A DNA stretch of 64,000 nt, from NCBI GenBank assembly GCA_028564705.1, contig JAPXFQ010002151.1, forward strand, positions 124,001 to 188,000. Reading direction: 5' to 3'. Both the position numbers and the translations under genes were made by a program. The notes below the pieces were generated by a model, which saw nothing but the letters and a program-made list of their open reading frames with translations, was not told where the DNA came from and did no database searches. Each line of letters begins with the position of its first letter. Positions within the stretch are counted from its first letter, which is position 1. Of this stretch, positions 1 through 12,693 are shown in pieces. The DNA comes from Apricaphanius iberus. Lineage: Eukaryota > Chordata > Actinopteri > Cyprinodontiformes > Aphaniidae.

Positions 1-349
1 ATTATCCAGATAACCCACTCCACGTCTGGCTATATTATTTGCAAATGGCAAAAATTTGAGGTTACCAAACCAGACAACGTCCTCTCTTTGAAAAGTGCTG
101 AGATCCTGTCCATAAACACTACAAACATGATTTGGGCACACGCTCATGTTTGAGCTGCAAATGTAGGCACATCTGTTGCTTTGGTTATACAAGAATCAGA
201 GAGTTCTAAAAGGCATCTCCCTGTACCCCGTACTTCTGCAAATTCTCGACTTAATACCTTGGAGGACCCCATAGGAATTTTCCTAGTCCTCTATATGACA
301 TTTTAGAGATACCACTTCTGCCATCCTGTCAGATAACTTTTTAACTTTC

Positions 350-595
350 TCAGTAACCTCTACTTGCCTTCTGTGGCTGACAGTGTATCCACGTCCAATA
401 AATGCCAGTAGAAATCAAGAACGCCTTGTGTACGTTATTCAGCTTGGAGGGAGTTATACCTTCCAACAAGCCCCCAGACACAAACTCCTCTATGGATGAC
501 ATGGTGAACACATTTGGGAGATCTTCAAAGCTCTCCTTCAACCATTCATCAATATTCTCAGTTGGTTCTTGATTTCTCCAACCTGGCATTGTCAC
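350..595 (-). other. Unrecognised 81-codon reading frame, probably a decayed coding remnant
   Basis: An 81-codon frame on the minus strand with an acidic N-terminal part (WLKESFEDLP) and a later IYWTWIHC stretch. The minus-strand frames from 350 down to 1 look protein-like in short pieces but carry stops and frame changes, as in an old coding remnant. I recognise no domain, splice context or promoter. It could be a retroelement fragment entering from the left edge or chance. No function is proposed. Confidence 0.2.
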
Positions 596-953
596 AGGTT
601 TCCCTTTCTAAGTTGTCAGAAGGTCTTCCATAATTTTCCTGAACCCAACCAAAATTCCTTTCCCACAGCCTCTATATATTCCTAAAATGACAGAGATCTT
701 GCTTCTTCAACCACAAAAAAGGAAGACCTTCTAGCCAACACCTGAGTTCCAGAATTGAGCCTCCTCCTGCAGCTTTGAATTAACACAGAAACCTTAAAAA
801 CTATGTAAATTACCCTGCATGGTTGTAGAAAGATTTAACTTTTAAGTTAAATTAGTCATGATTTGTATACACTTAGACTTTACATAGGTATTCTCCTTAC
901 ATTTCTCCTCCCGTCTTACACAGATCAGAGTAAGATGGGAGAAGAAATGTCAG

Positions 954-993
954 ATAAAAGTTAACACTCAATAACGTGAGTGTTAACTTTTAT
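954..993. repeat. Perfect 17-bp inverted repeat with 6-nt loop
   Basis: Arms 954-970 and 977-993 are exact reverse complements (ATAAAAGTTAACACTCA) around the loop ATAACG. A transcript from either strand would fold into a 17-bp stem. It is isolated in AT-rich DNA and may be the fold-back core of a small MITE. Confidence 0.75.
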
Positions 994-2679
994 TTGAGGT
1001 CAGTCTCTCATCCAACAGCAAGATGAGGAAAATCTGATTCATAGGTCAAACCACATGTCTGGTTAGCAGCTATCAAAACAACTGCATTCTCACACTTTGG
1101 GTTGTTGGCCAATCACTCAGTAAGTTTAGTTAGATTTCTGAGAAAAGGGACAATTAAATCCAAATAGGAATGTTTAAAGAACAACTTGTTTATTTTTGAT
1201 TGTATGAAACACAGAATAGATCAGTGTTTAAAGTGACACTTTTGTCATAATATACAACAAAAACTAAACATATAGTTTTGTGTCCATGCCACACTCTATT
1301 CAGTAAAGTAAGTCCTTGTGTCCTGATGATTCCACACAGATAAGATTTTCTGAACATATAAATAATAATAAAAACTAAGTAAAATGGTATATGTCTACTG
1401 ACTTTCTTCACAACAGTAAGTCAGATTTAAGTTAAAATATAATTTTTGCTCATTGTTAATTTCATTTATATTTCAGTTCCAAAGCAGGGATCTATACATC
1501 ACTTCTGAGAAATAATTGTGTGACAACCTCTGTATTAGCCTCCCACTGATAGTCAAGTTTAAATTTGCATCTTTCAGTGATGCTGTTAAATAGCCTAAAG
1601 CAAATTATTTTCACATTCTACTTAACTACCCTTTAATTATTTTGGCATTACTTATATTTTAGATTCAGAAACAAAACAGGATCATCACAGTAGCTCAGCT
1701 GCAGCTGCTTTTGAAGTGCAAAAAAAGAAAAAAATATTGCGGCCAATGGTCTGAAAAACGACCGGCCATTAGGGGAAACTCTCAAATCTCCCAATGGCCA
1801 GCACACCCCTGGGAGTAGCTAAGCCAGATTTCCCTACAGAAAGACAATCTATGGATGTTTGAAAACATAAGGAGAATGGCAAGGAAGCTCTCCAATATCA
1901 AGCACTTGAATGTTAAGGTAAATCAGTAAAATATTATGAGAAACATGCAGAAAGGTGCTTAGCAATTTTAAAAAGGGTTTAATACCTGAAGTAACTAAAT
2001 AAATTTGATATTAATTATTGAAAAATTAGAAACTTTTGAGACACAAGGTAACATTTTGAATTAGGGTGTGCAGAGCAGCCAATATTTGATGTTGGGGGGG
2101 GGACTATTTGTATTTGAGTACAATTCAAAATAGGATTAATTATTTTGTGTTACACTGTAGTATCAATTTTAATAATTATGGATATGGAATATTAGTTTAT
2201 CTTTTTCCACACATCCACTAATGAACATGTAATGGGAATGTCATTGAAATGAGTCCAAAATAAAGGTCACTTAAAAAAAAACAACTGTTGAGGGATGGTT
2301 GTACGCCGCATAGACTTATGAGTAATGCGTTCGTGTTAACTGTAGAAGTTCTCAGTTGTATGTTGTAATTTTTGCTCCAAATGTAGCTATGTTCCTTAGA
2401 TATCATTTCACTTGTCAGTGTTTGCTGGTTATTTTCAGTGCACCATCATAGAGACAGCAGTCCAGGGAATTTAGGTTTCTCCCTCATGACTAGCCAGCAC
2501 AAGACCCCAACAAATGCTTGCAAACATATTGCGCTAGTGGCTCAGTTCCTGAGTAGTGTCACAATAAAAATATGTCATCTTCCTGAATGCAAATGTTTCC
2601 TAACGTATTTGTTAGAAACAAATATCCATAGAAACCACCTTTCGAACACTTCCGAACACTGCTTGATGCATAATATCAC
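994..2679. other. Intergenic, nothing recognised
   Basis: AT-rich sequence with only short frames. I see no gene, RNA or clear transposon terminus. A G-rich run sits near 2,095-2,103. Confidence 0.5.
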
Positions 2680-4110
2680 ATTGCATGACTTTTTTAAGTA
2701 TTTATTTGCATTTTATTGCTGCAAAAAATGTTGCTCTCAAAGAACTGTTATTTACCTTTAAAAAGTCCACCTCTACTCCACTTTTAATCTAAATTAGTGG
2801 CACCTGTCTGTCTGTGGCACCTGCTTGTTAAAGACACATGTCCAGCTCAAACTCAGACTCCAACTACTATCATTGGCAAGACCAAAGTGTTGTCAAAAGA
2901 AACCTGAGACAAAGTTGTAAACCTCCACACAGCTGGAAAGGGCTACAGGGCAATTTCCGAGCAGCTTGGGGAAAAAAGATCAACTGTTGGAGCAGTTGTT
3001 AGAAAATGGAACAGGGTTAAGCTGACTGTCAGTCTCCCTTGGACTGGGGCTCCATCTCACATCACGAGGTATCACGGATAATAGGAAAGGTGAGTAATCA
3101 GCCAGGAACTACATGAGAGGAGCTGGTCAATGACCTTAAGAGAGATGGGAGGAACCAGTTTCAAAGGTTACTGGTGGTAGAACTCTACACCGTCATGGTT
3201 TAAAATAATGCTTTTCACAGCAGGTTCCCCTGCTCAAGTCATCACATCTCCATGCCTGTCTGAAATTTGCATATGAACATCTGGAAAGCACCAGATGAGT
3301 CGTGGTAAAAAATCATGTGGTAGGATTATTGGTCTAAACTTCAATTGCAGTGTTTGGAGGAAAAAAGAAGGATGAGTTGCATTCCAAGAAAACCATCCCT
3401 ACTGTGAAGTATATGGGTGGAAACATCGTGCTTTGGGGGTACTTTTCTGCAAAGGGAACAGGACGATTGCACTGTATTAATGGACCACGTATTGCGAGAT
3501 GTTAAGTAAAACACTATTTCCCTCAGTCAGAGCATTGAAGATGGGCCATGGCTGGGTCTTCCAACATGACAATGACCCAAAGCACACAGCCAGCATACCA
3601 AGGAGTGGATCTGTAAGAAATATATCAAGGCTCTGGAGTGGCTTAGCCAGTCTCCAGACCTACAGTAGATCCAATAAAAAATCTTTGGAGGGAGCTGAAA
3701 CTCCATGTTGCTCAGCAACAGCCCGAAACCTGATAGATCTAGAGAAGATCTGTGTGTAGGAATGGGCCAAAATCCCTGTTGCAGTGTGTGGAAACCTGGT
3801 AAAGAGCCACAGCAAACGTTTGACCTCTGTAATTGCAAACAATAGTGTCCGTACCAAATATTAACACTGATTTTTTCCACAGATGTTTATTTCTTACTGT
3901 AATTCTTTAATTACTGTAATTCTTTAATTCTTACTGTATTGTGTTTATTACTGTATTGTGTATGTAAAATCATACAATGTGATTTCCTGAATTTTTTTAA
4001 CTGCTGTCTCTGAATGGAAATGCACATGCAATGTGAATTCCAGACCGCTCCATAATTTCTGAGAGGGAGAACTTGCAAAATCGCTGGGTTTTCAAATACT
4101 TATTTCCCTG
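2680..4110 (+). mobile_element. Tc1/mariner-family DNA transposon, degenerate
   Basis: The right end at 4,091-4,110 reads, as reverse complement, CAGGGAAATAAGTATTTGAA, the terminal inverted repeat style of fish Tc1 elements. Internally, 2,935-3,015 encodes the helix-turn-helix portion (GKGYRAISEQLGE, then STVGAVVRKWN). Around 3,553-3,594 it encodes [13 protein letters not shown], which contains the second catalytic aspartate of the DDE transposase. The third catalytic region near 3,640-3,700 is recognisable but corrupted. The coding region is broken by frameshifts and stops. The left outer inverted repeat was not found, so the 5' boundary near 2,680 is approximate. Confidence 0.85.
3499..3759 (+). 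pseudogene. Tc1 transposase C-terminal remnant
   Basis: This 86-codon frame is the longest surviving piece of the transposase. It includes [20 protein letters not shown] followed by a diverged remainder, then a late segment resembling the NLIDLEKICVEEWAK region that ends Tc1 transposases, cut by a stop. It is too short and frameshifted to be active. Confidence 0.8.
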
Positions 4111-5209
4111 ACTTACCCTTTATCTATTAGGAAAGATTGTAAAGTAAAACGTATAAAATAATCGAAACAAAGAAATTAATGAAAAATGAAAAAATAATAA
4201 TGAACATAATACAAAAATAATAAAAGAATGTAACTATAAAAGAAATACAGGGAACTACATAAACAAAATAGAATAAAAATGTACTTCACATAATTAGATA
4301 AAAAACATAAAAAAATTAAGAAATTATTTTAAATTATTTGTAAACTCAAATCAAATCTAACTTCTACAGCTGTCCAAAATTATAAGTATAGTTTGTTGCT
4401 TCTTAATGACTTCAACAGAAAAAGAAAAAAACTCCAGACAGAATATCCTGGGCAGCATATATATGAAAATATGGATGTTGTTTATGAGCTTTTATATAAA
4501 TTATAAATTAATTCAAATATCATAAATGACAGTCAAAGATTAACATCATAATCGCCTATATTTCACAAAAAAATTATAAACTTCACTCTTTGTGAATGTC
4601 ACAAAACTCATTAATTTAACCCAACAACCCACATCACAGAAGGGTTTGATTTCCTCCAATGATGAATTTTAGAGAATCACATCCTTCTCTTAGGTCTTTC
4701 TTTGTTAATTTTTTTTTTTTGGGGGGGGGGGGGGGGGGATAATTGTTGTGATATTAAACTGTTGCTCTGATTTTCTGTGGTCTGTTTCTGAGTGGCTAAA
4801 CAAGACTTCACAGTAGTGTTTTCATTTTTGATGGTTGAAGTCTGCGACTCAGGCATGAGTTAAAGAGCTCTCTCAGTCCATGACTCATCCCTTGTGCTTT
4901 GTATAACAGAGTTACTCCAGATTGGGGTGTCTGCTTCAATGAGAAAGGGTCACAGAAAGCGAGGGACGAAACTGCAGAAATATGGAAAAATCCTGCAGGA
5001 GAGTAAATTGTTGTCAACTTCCGGAAAAGCTAAAAGAAATTATAGGTTTCTCCTAACATTACGTCTTGCTGAAATTTTCTCAATAATCCTATTAGCTGTC
5101 ACTCTTCAAATGTAGACTGAAGATGACACAAACTGTATTTTACTGCATGAGTATTGTGGTTATAACATTAAGCTGCATGTGCTAGGTATTAAAATGGGGC
5201 AAAAAAATA
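4111..5209. other. AT-rich intergenic with a T12-G18 homopolymer junction
   Basis: Very AT-rich spacer without a recognisable gene. At 4,709-4,738 a run of 12 T is followed directly by 18 G. Such a tract is prone to slippage and assembly error. Confidence 0.6.
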
Positions 5210-5905
5210 TTTGGCAACCAAAATTGTGCAAGCTGCTCTACGTAAAAAAAGATGAGAGAGGTCCGTAATTTTCATCATAGGTACACTTCTACTATGAGAG
5301 AAAGAGAGTAAAAAAATTCCAGGAAATCACATTCTGTGATTTTTAAAGAATTTATTTGAATAGTGCTACATAAAATAAGCATTTACCGCCTACAGACAAG
5401 CCATAATTCGGACTTGTTACTTATTTGAGAAGTTCTTATCCTCTACCTGTTACCTGTATTTATGGCACCTGTTTAAACTCATGTAGATACACATGTCTGC
5501 ACTTTTAAGCAATCAGACTCCAATGTCCACCGTGGCCAAGAGCAGAGAGCTGTCTAAGGACACAAGGGACAAGACTGTACACCTGCACAAGACTGTGATG
5601 AGCCAATCTACAATAATCAAGCAGCTCAGTGAGAAGAGATCAACGGTTGAAGCAGTTATTATAAAATTGAATAAATAGAAATCTCCTTCAGCTTGGAACT
5701 CCATGCAAGAGCTCACCTCGTCGGGTACACAGGATCTTGCAAACGGTGAGGAAACAGCCCAGAACTGGTCAATGACCTGAAGAGAGCTGGGACCACGGTA
5801 ACAAAGGTTACTAGTAATACTACGATGTCATGGATAAAATCCTTCAGGACTCAAAAAGTCTCCCTGCTTAAGCCAGCACTTGTCCAGGCCTCTGGGCATT
5901 CATAC
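5210..5905 (+). mobile_element. Tc1-family element, 5' part only
   Basis: Related to the copy at 2,680-4,110. The left inverted-repeat region runs from about 5,210 to 5,350. The first transposase codons start at 5,523, with SRELSKDTRDKTVHLHK and later KQLSEKRSTVEAVI, the DNA-binding helix-turn-helix. The frame stops at 5,676-5,678, where consensus copies read on. Homology fades near 5,900, so the catalytic half is missing. Confidence 0.8.
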
Positions 5906-5999
5906 TGGGTTTCTAGACAGCTTTCGTTTTTTTCTTTTTGTAATGATTTTTTTACAGGTCTCATGGTACAATGGATGGAGGGAGGTTAAAACACGAATG

Positions 6000-6240
6000 T
6001 GAATATCCTGCTTTGACTCCATCTGCTTCACTCCTACCAGCCTCTTTTTACTGAATGTGTGCAGCTAGAAGCTAACTGTTATAAGTCTAACACGTAGGGG
6101 CGCATGTCACTATCTATCATTGAGGAGTGGACATATTTCATGTAATAATTTGATTTGATTAATAATCCAATTTGAAAATTGGAACTCGCCTCTCAACAGG
6201 CAGAAAGCCCTTAGTCGGATTATTCAAGAAAGCTTGATTT
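6000..6240. repeat. MITE-like repeat, copy A (partner at 10,585-10,908)
   Basis: This shares ordered blocks with 10,585-10,908: a CTRTCTGYTTCACTCC block, an ACGxRGGGxGCATGT block, CATCTATCA, a CATGTAATAATTTGAT-like block and GGRACTCxxCTCTCA. Both copies are non-coding. Superfamily undetermined. Confidence 0.5.
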
Positions 6241-6837
6241 AGATGTGAATGTAAACATACTCAGTGAGCAACACTTGGAAGAAGGGAAAAACAGTAAGAG
6301 CAAAAAATGAGAGATGAAAGAAAAATAAAAAAATTAGGCGGGAAGGAAGCAAGAGAGGAAGACATTTTTGGAATGGCAGGGAAGACTGAAGGAAAAAGAA
6401 TGAGGGCACTTCACAACACAAAAACTATCAGTTTATGTGTAAAGGGATGTATACCTAAATCAGTCCAATCATGAACTATCCTGTTTGGGAAACACAACCA
6501 ATTGCATCAAATCACGACGTTTGTAGCAATCCCTCTACTTGAATAAGCCTGTGTCAAAAGTGTAGAGTTGAATGCTTCAAATCAATACCAAACTGTATTG
6601 TGGCTTTACCTATTGGGTTTTTGTCTTTAGCAGCAGAGTTGACAGGGCAGAAAAATATCCTAGTATAGTTAATCAGAATGTAGAGTGATGTTCACACATG
6701 TGTTATGTGATTTAGGAATGAGGTGGGTATTGTTTTTGAAAATACTTGAATTGTTTCTTAAATTGTTTCTGCAGCTTTTTGTTGTTTTTTTGTACTGACA
6801 GATTATTTTGAATATATAAAAATTATTGGAAACACAC

Positions 6838-6905
6838 GGACTGCCAACCCGTCCAGGGTGTAATCCGCCTCTCGCCCAATGACCACTATTGATAGGCGCA
6901 AGCCT
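6838..6905 (-). repeat. RTE/Expander-type LINE 3'-tail fragment, antisense
   Basis: The stretch CCGTCCAGGGTGTAATCCGC followed by TCTCGCCCAATGACC matches, in reverse complement, the tail of the element at 31,447-31,780. Confidence 0.55.
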
Positions 6906-9735
6906 ATCTATAGCGTTCTATCTATTGCAGATCTTACAGTATGTTTTAAGGCTCAAAGAAATAAAATAACCACAATCCTCTGGAAAGTGGATTTTTTTAC
7001 TGATTTAATTTTGAGAGATATCAGAGTACAATCCTCTTTAGGTATAAGCCTATGTTTAACCTGCACATTTTATTTTTAGAACATTCCCCAGAATTTGGAA
7101 CAAATTTCCTTTTGTTCCAGAATGTAAACAGAATATGAAGATAAAGATGCAGAACACTAGTTTCCATTCACTGTCACAGTTTTTATTTAATCTCTGCTTT
7201 GCTGTGAAAGTGAGGGAATGTGGAATGTATGAATCCCTGAAATAATAATGAAAAAACCTCAGGGTTACAATTTGCACAGAGTTAGAAGAAACATTGTAGA
7301 GAGGGGACACCGCAAAGAAATTCCAGGTTATTGCTAAGAGAAATCAGAGTTTTTAATTTTTTTATTTTATCAAGCCCAACATTTCTCATGCTCACACACT
7401 TTGCAATACACCTGTAAGTGGTAGGGAGAAACGAAGCAACAGTCTCAGCATCATTACACACGACAATCCAGCTGGTACACACACAAGAAACAGCCGAGGT
7501 ACACTACAGATACTTTTAGGGGGAAATGTTTATTGAAGCGATTCAAATGTCAAAGTTCTCTTTCTCAAAACTAAACCTGTTCCCATATCACAGATAAGAT
7601 TTTACCCTATAACCTATCAGCATGCATATTTTCAATGAGATAAAGACGAAAACAAAATTATGAAAAAAACATCTAAAGAGGAAAAAACACATCTAAAGAG
7701 GAAAATAAAACCTCATTAGGCCACAATTGCTTGCATTGCTGACTAATGCAGTGTATTTTACCATGCCAACTTTAGATTACACTCAGATGTTTATTCTAAA
7801 TTCCATCAAGGAACGTCATGATAAGAACAACAAGGCAAAGGAGAGAAGCAACAATTCAGCCTTTCTAAACTCAAGGAAACAAAGTTGAGATTCCTGCTGT
7901 TATGGTTTTCTTTTTTCTTTTGGTGGGCCCATATGCGCCACAAATCTGTCTAGAATTTTTTTTTTTTTACTTTTACTTGAAACCCTGCACCTCAAGTGGA
8001 AAAGTTTCAGTAGGCATCTGTTTTTTCTGGACATAGGTTTTTCAGCCAGTGTTTGCCTCTTAAATGGCGCCAGACTCGGGTTGAGCGTAGTTTTTGTGAC
8101 ACAGCTGCAAAACCTCAATTGGATGTCCCGTTGTATGGCTCCCTAATGACAGCTGGCAGTGGTAACGTTCTTGATTTACTTTTACTGTCTGGATTAGAAC
8201 CAGCAACCCTTCGAGTCACATGCGGACCTCCTCCCTCGGCTCCCAAACTCGCTGTCGCCACACATTCTTCCACAATCACTGACACAATCCCTCGGCAGAA
8301 TATAAGGCAGAGGCTAAACCACAATGAAGTCAGTGTTTAGGTCCTGCTGCTTGCTTGCCAACTTCTCCACCACTCTGGTTTCTCATTCCACTCCAACCCC
8401 TCTGACTTTTCTCATGCACACAGTCACATACAGACTGCTGTTTGGAAGCACAATAAAGGCACGCACATGTATTGCAGGACCTTAGCCACACGCGTCCAGG
8501 CACGCACACCGACCAGTCACGCCATGCCATCAAGGCTTCCAGTAGTTTTCCCCTCGTTGACCTGTGATTCTGCAACATGTCTAACCCTCTACATCCCTCG
8601 AAAAACACATATATAAAGACTTGCATTTGGACATATTTAGCGTATTTGCAATAAGTTGCATTAGACCACCTTATTGCTTAGAGCTGGACCCTTTTCTGTA
8701 TAGAGATTTAGAATAAACTATAAATAGATTTATGATAAATTGTGCAGTTAACTTTGAGACACACTAAAAAAACGTGTGAGTTTTTTATTAATGTTTAAAC
8801 GCAGTTTAAACACCCATGACACATCAGACTTGATGAATTCAGATTCAAGCACAGGTACAACACACACTCACTGGGCTTGCCTCCTCTCACAGGAAACATT
8901 TGCTTCCATGGTTGCCCTGGTCTGGCCTCTCCCTCCCTGTATTTTGTTTTACTCCCTCCTCTCCTGTCTTCCCTCCCTTTAACTCCTTCCTGTGGTTTTC
9001 CTCTCCCAATTCACCAGCAGAGCATACCTCTCCTGATCCCTGCTCCTCCCACTCCCCCCTCACATACTTAACCCCCCTCTTTCATTCCTTTCCCTTTTCT
9101 AGTGTGTTCCTTTTGAAATCGTGTATGTTTGAAGACTTGCCTCTTGCTTTATGTACAGAGCATCATATAAATTGCGTTTTCTAATTTTATGAGACTAAAT
9201 ACTTTGTAAGAACTCTCTAAAAAAGAAATGTAGAACAAAAAATTGTCATGATTGGTTGATCTGCAAGCTAAGAAGGGTGAGGGAGGTTGGGATCAATGAC
9301 TTTCAGTTTTTAGCAGTAATGTTCTTTCATCTTCCCAGTGCACGTCCTTTTATGGAATTTTGGAACGTCCCTGCAACTGCGAGGATCACGGGGGGCTTTG
9401 TGTTTGTGATCTGAAGGCACACAGAGGCAAGAAGAAAGAGGTCGTTTATAAAAGCTGAAGTATCTGCACGAGACATTGAAATTGGATACATGTTGGAAGA
9501 GCACAGGGCAAAAATAAAATGACACAATGGTTGGTAAAGGAGAACCTCTTAGAGGGGCTGTGAAACATCATGGAAATCATGAAAGGAGTTGGTTTCCTTA
9601 AACCACACACTGAGAAGAAATAACGTGAAAAGATTATTGTATGCAAAACAAAACTCTGGGAAGCAAGCGTTGTTTTCTGACCCACTTTCCAGGTACCGCC
9701 ACATGCTGACAGTCAGTGCATTTGAATGCAGCAAG
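6906..9735. other. Intergenic, no gene recognised
   Basis: Short frames only. Around 8,195-8,270 the minus strand has a tRNA-like B-box (GGTTCTAATCC) and a possible SINE head, too diverged to call. Around 8,920-9,100 is a C/T-rich tract without coding signature. Confidence 0.45.
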
Positions 9736-9989
9736 AGAAGTTTGAAATATTACCTTAATCCGACTGAAATCGGACATTTGAAATGCTTGAATGCACCTTA
9801 GTCCGATTTGAATTTAACGAAACAGGAGTTTCACAATTTGGACTAAGCTCCCCAGAAAATGCGATTGGAAAACACACTTCTCTGCAACCAACCCCCCGCT
9901 TATTCGTGCACCCTGTATGGCAGCTAAGACAAGCGAAAGCGGGCCATCAGGGCATTTTTGGTCTGACAAAGAGAGTGTGCATTGTCATT

Positions 9990-10571
9990 GGCTATGTTTA
10001 CATGGACACAAGCATTTAGATTAAAAGCCTGATTGCAATAAAAATGTTTCATGTAAACATGCCATTCAGATTACTCTGATCCGATCACACTAATTCAGAT
10101 CAAAATTTCACTCCGATTGAGAGGGATGGTTTTTGGATCATTAATCCAATCATGGTGCATGTAAACTCCTATTCCGAATGTAGGTTATTCCTGCACATCT
10201 GTTATGTCATGTGTAGACGTCTAATATGTCGGCTTAATTAAATAAAGGGATTCTGTTTGTAATTTGATTGTGTACATAAGAATGAAGGCTTGTGGATGTA
10301 AAACTGTGACCAGAAAAAATTAATAAAAGCACGCTCTGAAGGACATCATAGTCCTCCATTTCAAATGGGCAAAACCATGTTTGTTTACAACGGAAGTCTA
10401 ATTCTTCTTTTACGGCCGTTTGCTGTGTTTTAGATAGTTCTGCGCATGTCAAAATGATTTATTCCGTTCAGACTTGTAGCGCATGTAAACACCTTTTTTA
10501 ATCAGATAGATGTAAAATTATAATCCGAACTATGATCGGATTAAATACATTTTGCAGATGTAAACGTAGCT
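9990..10571. mobile_element. Non-autonomous TIR element (GTTTACAT-type MITE)
   Basis: Left end GGCTATGTTTACAT (9,990-10,003). The right end 10,558-10,571 reads, as reverse complement, AGCTACGTTTACAT, 12 of 14 identical. Inside, GTTTACAT/ATGTAAAC and ATCCGA/TCGGAT motifs recur on both strands, as in fish MITEs. No transposase frame. No clear target duplication. A related TCGGAT-rich stretch lies just upstream at about 9,745-9,870. Confidence 0.65.
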
Positions 10572-10584
10572 AGTGTGCATACTG

Positions 10585-10908
10585 TACTTCTACTCTATCT
10601 GTTTCACTCCCGCGTGCCTCTGTTTACATTCAGTGTGCCACTCCAGGCTAAATGGTACAATGTTAACACGAGGGGTGCATGTTATAAAAATGATCACTCT
10701 GCACTTCTTTCTAATATTTTCTTAGATTCCTCTTATTATTACAGATCAAGGTTTATTTACATTAACTGACTGCCAAAACATGTTAAAGTAAATAAACCTG
10801 GAAAGAAGAAAATACGATGGGTGCATGTTGCCATCTATCACGGCGGAGTCAAACATGCTTCATTTAATGTTTCGATATTCTGATTGACATGTCAACTGGG
10901 ACTCTACT
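10585..10908. repeat. MITE-like repeat, copy B, with a ~146-bp internal insertion
   Basis: Second copy of the family at 6,000-6,240. Compared with copy A it is interrupted at the GGGTGCATGTT block: the block occurs at 10,671-10,682 and again at 10,817-10,828, with about 146 bp of unrelated sequence between. This looks like an insertion flanked by a duplicated target. Confidence 0.45.
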
Positions 10909-10913
10909 CTCAG

Positions 10914-11196
10914 GTCATGTCCACATGTAACCAGGATTTTTTTTAAATCAAGATTTTCCTCCGCTTCTTAAAAAAAAATGTTTGTCGCGGATAGTGACGT
11001 TACAGTACTTAAAACTCCGTTTTCGGCCGTCCACACGCAGATACCGAAAACTGAGAAAACGCAAATCTTCACTTTGGCCGGAGTTTTTAAAAAGATTTGT
11101 TTTTGGTGCTGAAAATCTCAGTTTATGTGTGGATGACAAGCTAAACTGTAGAAAAATATATACTTTGTGAGATACCTGGCTACGTGTGGACAGGGC
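10914..11196. mobile_element. Short TIR element (GTCCACA-type, hAT-like MITE)
   Basis: The left end GTCATGTCCACATGTAACC and the reverse complement of the right end, GCCCTGTCCACACGTAGCC, form inverted repeats. The pentamer CTCAG is present on both sides (10,909-10,913 and 11,197-11,201), a possible target duplication. 283 bp, non-coding; the small frames inside are incidental. Confidence 0.65.
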
Positions 11197-11201
11197 CTCA
11201 G

Positions 11202-12190
11202 CAGGGGACAAATCATTAGTCTGATAATAAAAAAATATATATTTTCGATGTGTATGTGAACATACTGAGTAATTTTAAACTGTATGGCTGGAAGATTCTG
11301 ACTTTTATGTTTTTATTTTAGGTTTCCATCCATCCATCCAAGACTGGGTTACAACTGTAACAGTTCTAATAGGGAAACCCGAACATCTCACTCCACAACT
11401 CTGTGGTGAGAGTAGGAACCACAGCAGATGACTAAATCAATAGTTTAGCAACAAACAAAGTAGCAGCAATATTGTTATATTGTCAGTGCTTGATTTATTG
11501 TACAAAACTCAGGCACATTTGGAAGTTAAAATTTCCAGAAAGTTCTAAAGAATCTGAAATTCCATTCTGGAGATTTTCAACCAGCAACAGTTTGTTGATT
11601 CAAGAATTTTGACTGGAAATTTGAACTCTTTTATCTCTTGTATTTTGAAAAGTCGTATTTTGACATTATTTCACATGCCTATGTAGTAACTTGCTGTTCA
11701 AAGAACATCAAGAACCTGTTCCTTCATCTATTGTTACATTACCTCATAAAGAAATAACTGGATGGTTCCCCAAACTTGGTATTTTTGACTTAAAACTGCA
11801 AATATTATGAATAATTGCCCTTAGCAATTATTCACAATTATTCATAGCCAAACCCTACCTATTGTGTGACAACATCAAATGATTTGTGAGTGTTGAGTTC
11901 TTTACACACTCTTACAGCTTCCATTACTAAAAATATTGATTTAGTGTTGGAAAGTAAAAACATTTTACTGGTTTGTGACCCTCACAGTAATTAGATTGGC
12001 AACAGCATATAACAACTGAATCCCACTGGGTTTCGAACTTGAACTGGAATACGGTTAAATATGATTTGATGCAACTCCAAGATATACATTTTGAAAATTT
12101 TAAATATTCCTCACTTTAATTCTCACTCAAGATTCTGATAAGGCAAACAACAATATGCTTAAACAAATAACATATTGGCTGAAAGTGCCT
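11202..12190. other. AT-rich intergenic with small hairpin
   Basis: No gene seen. An 11-bp inverted repeat TGAATAATTGC / GCAATTATTCA lies at 11,808-11,818 and 11,824-11,834. Confidence 0.5.
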
Positions 12191-12693
12191 TTAAAGGCAC
12201 AGTGTGTAATTTTGAGCCAGTAGGGGGCAGTGCATACCTAAATTATCACAAGCATGTGTTATATATGTCTTCGAGTAAGAAACTCAACAACGGAGTCCAA
12301 ATAGTGCTGCTTTCAAACGCTCAATTCCCTGAGAATTTTCTACTTGCAGCAACATGAGGAGCACATCAGTCTGTCTTTCATCGCTTGGAACTAGCGAAGA
12401 GGTAAAAATGTATTTATGGCGAAACTTTTTTTGCATTTTGAGGGGGAATCAATGTTATAATAGCGGGCTTGTTCCGTGCGCTTTGTCCGTCCGCGCTCAG
12501 CAAAGACGTCATCTAATACTGCTTTCCTCTGAAAAGAGGACCCGCGCCTATGTATTTTAAAACAGATTTTTAAAGTCATATTTTAAAAATTGCCAATATT
12601 TTGCAATTAATGTGCTTTACGTAATTATTATTACATAATATGTTAATGCCTATTTTCAAAGATATACTGCAAAAACTACACACTGTCACTTTA
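12191..12693. mobile_element. MITE with ACAGTGTGTA termini
   Basis: Left terminus TTAAAGGCACAGTGTGTAA and right terminus (reverse complement) CTAAAGTGACAGTGTGTAG form a ~19-bp imperfect TIR. The left end contains TTAA, as in TTAA-targeting superfamilies (piggyBac/Kolobok). About 500 bp; no convincing transposase inside. Confidence 0.65.

Noticed and set aside
1..600. Protein-like pieces on the minus strand, possibly a retroelement
   Set aside because: I could not match them to a family with any confidence, so no identity is claimed.
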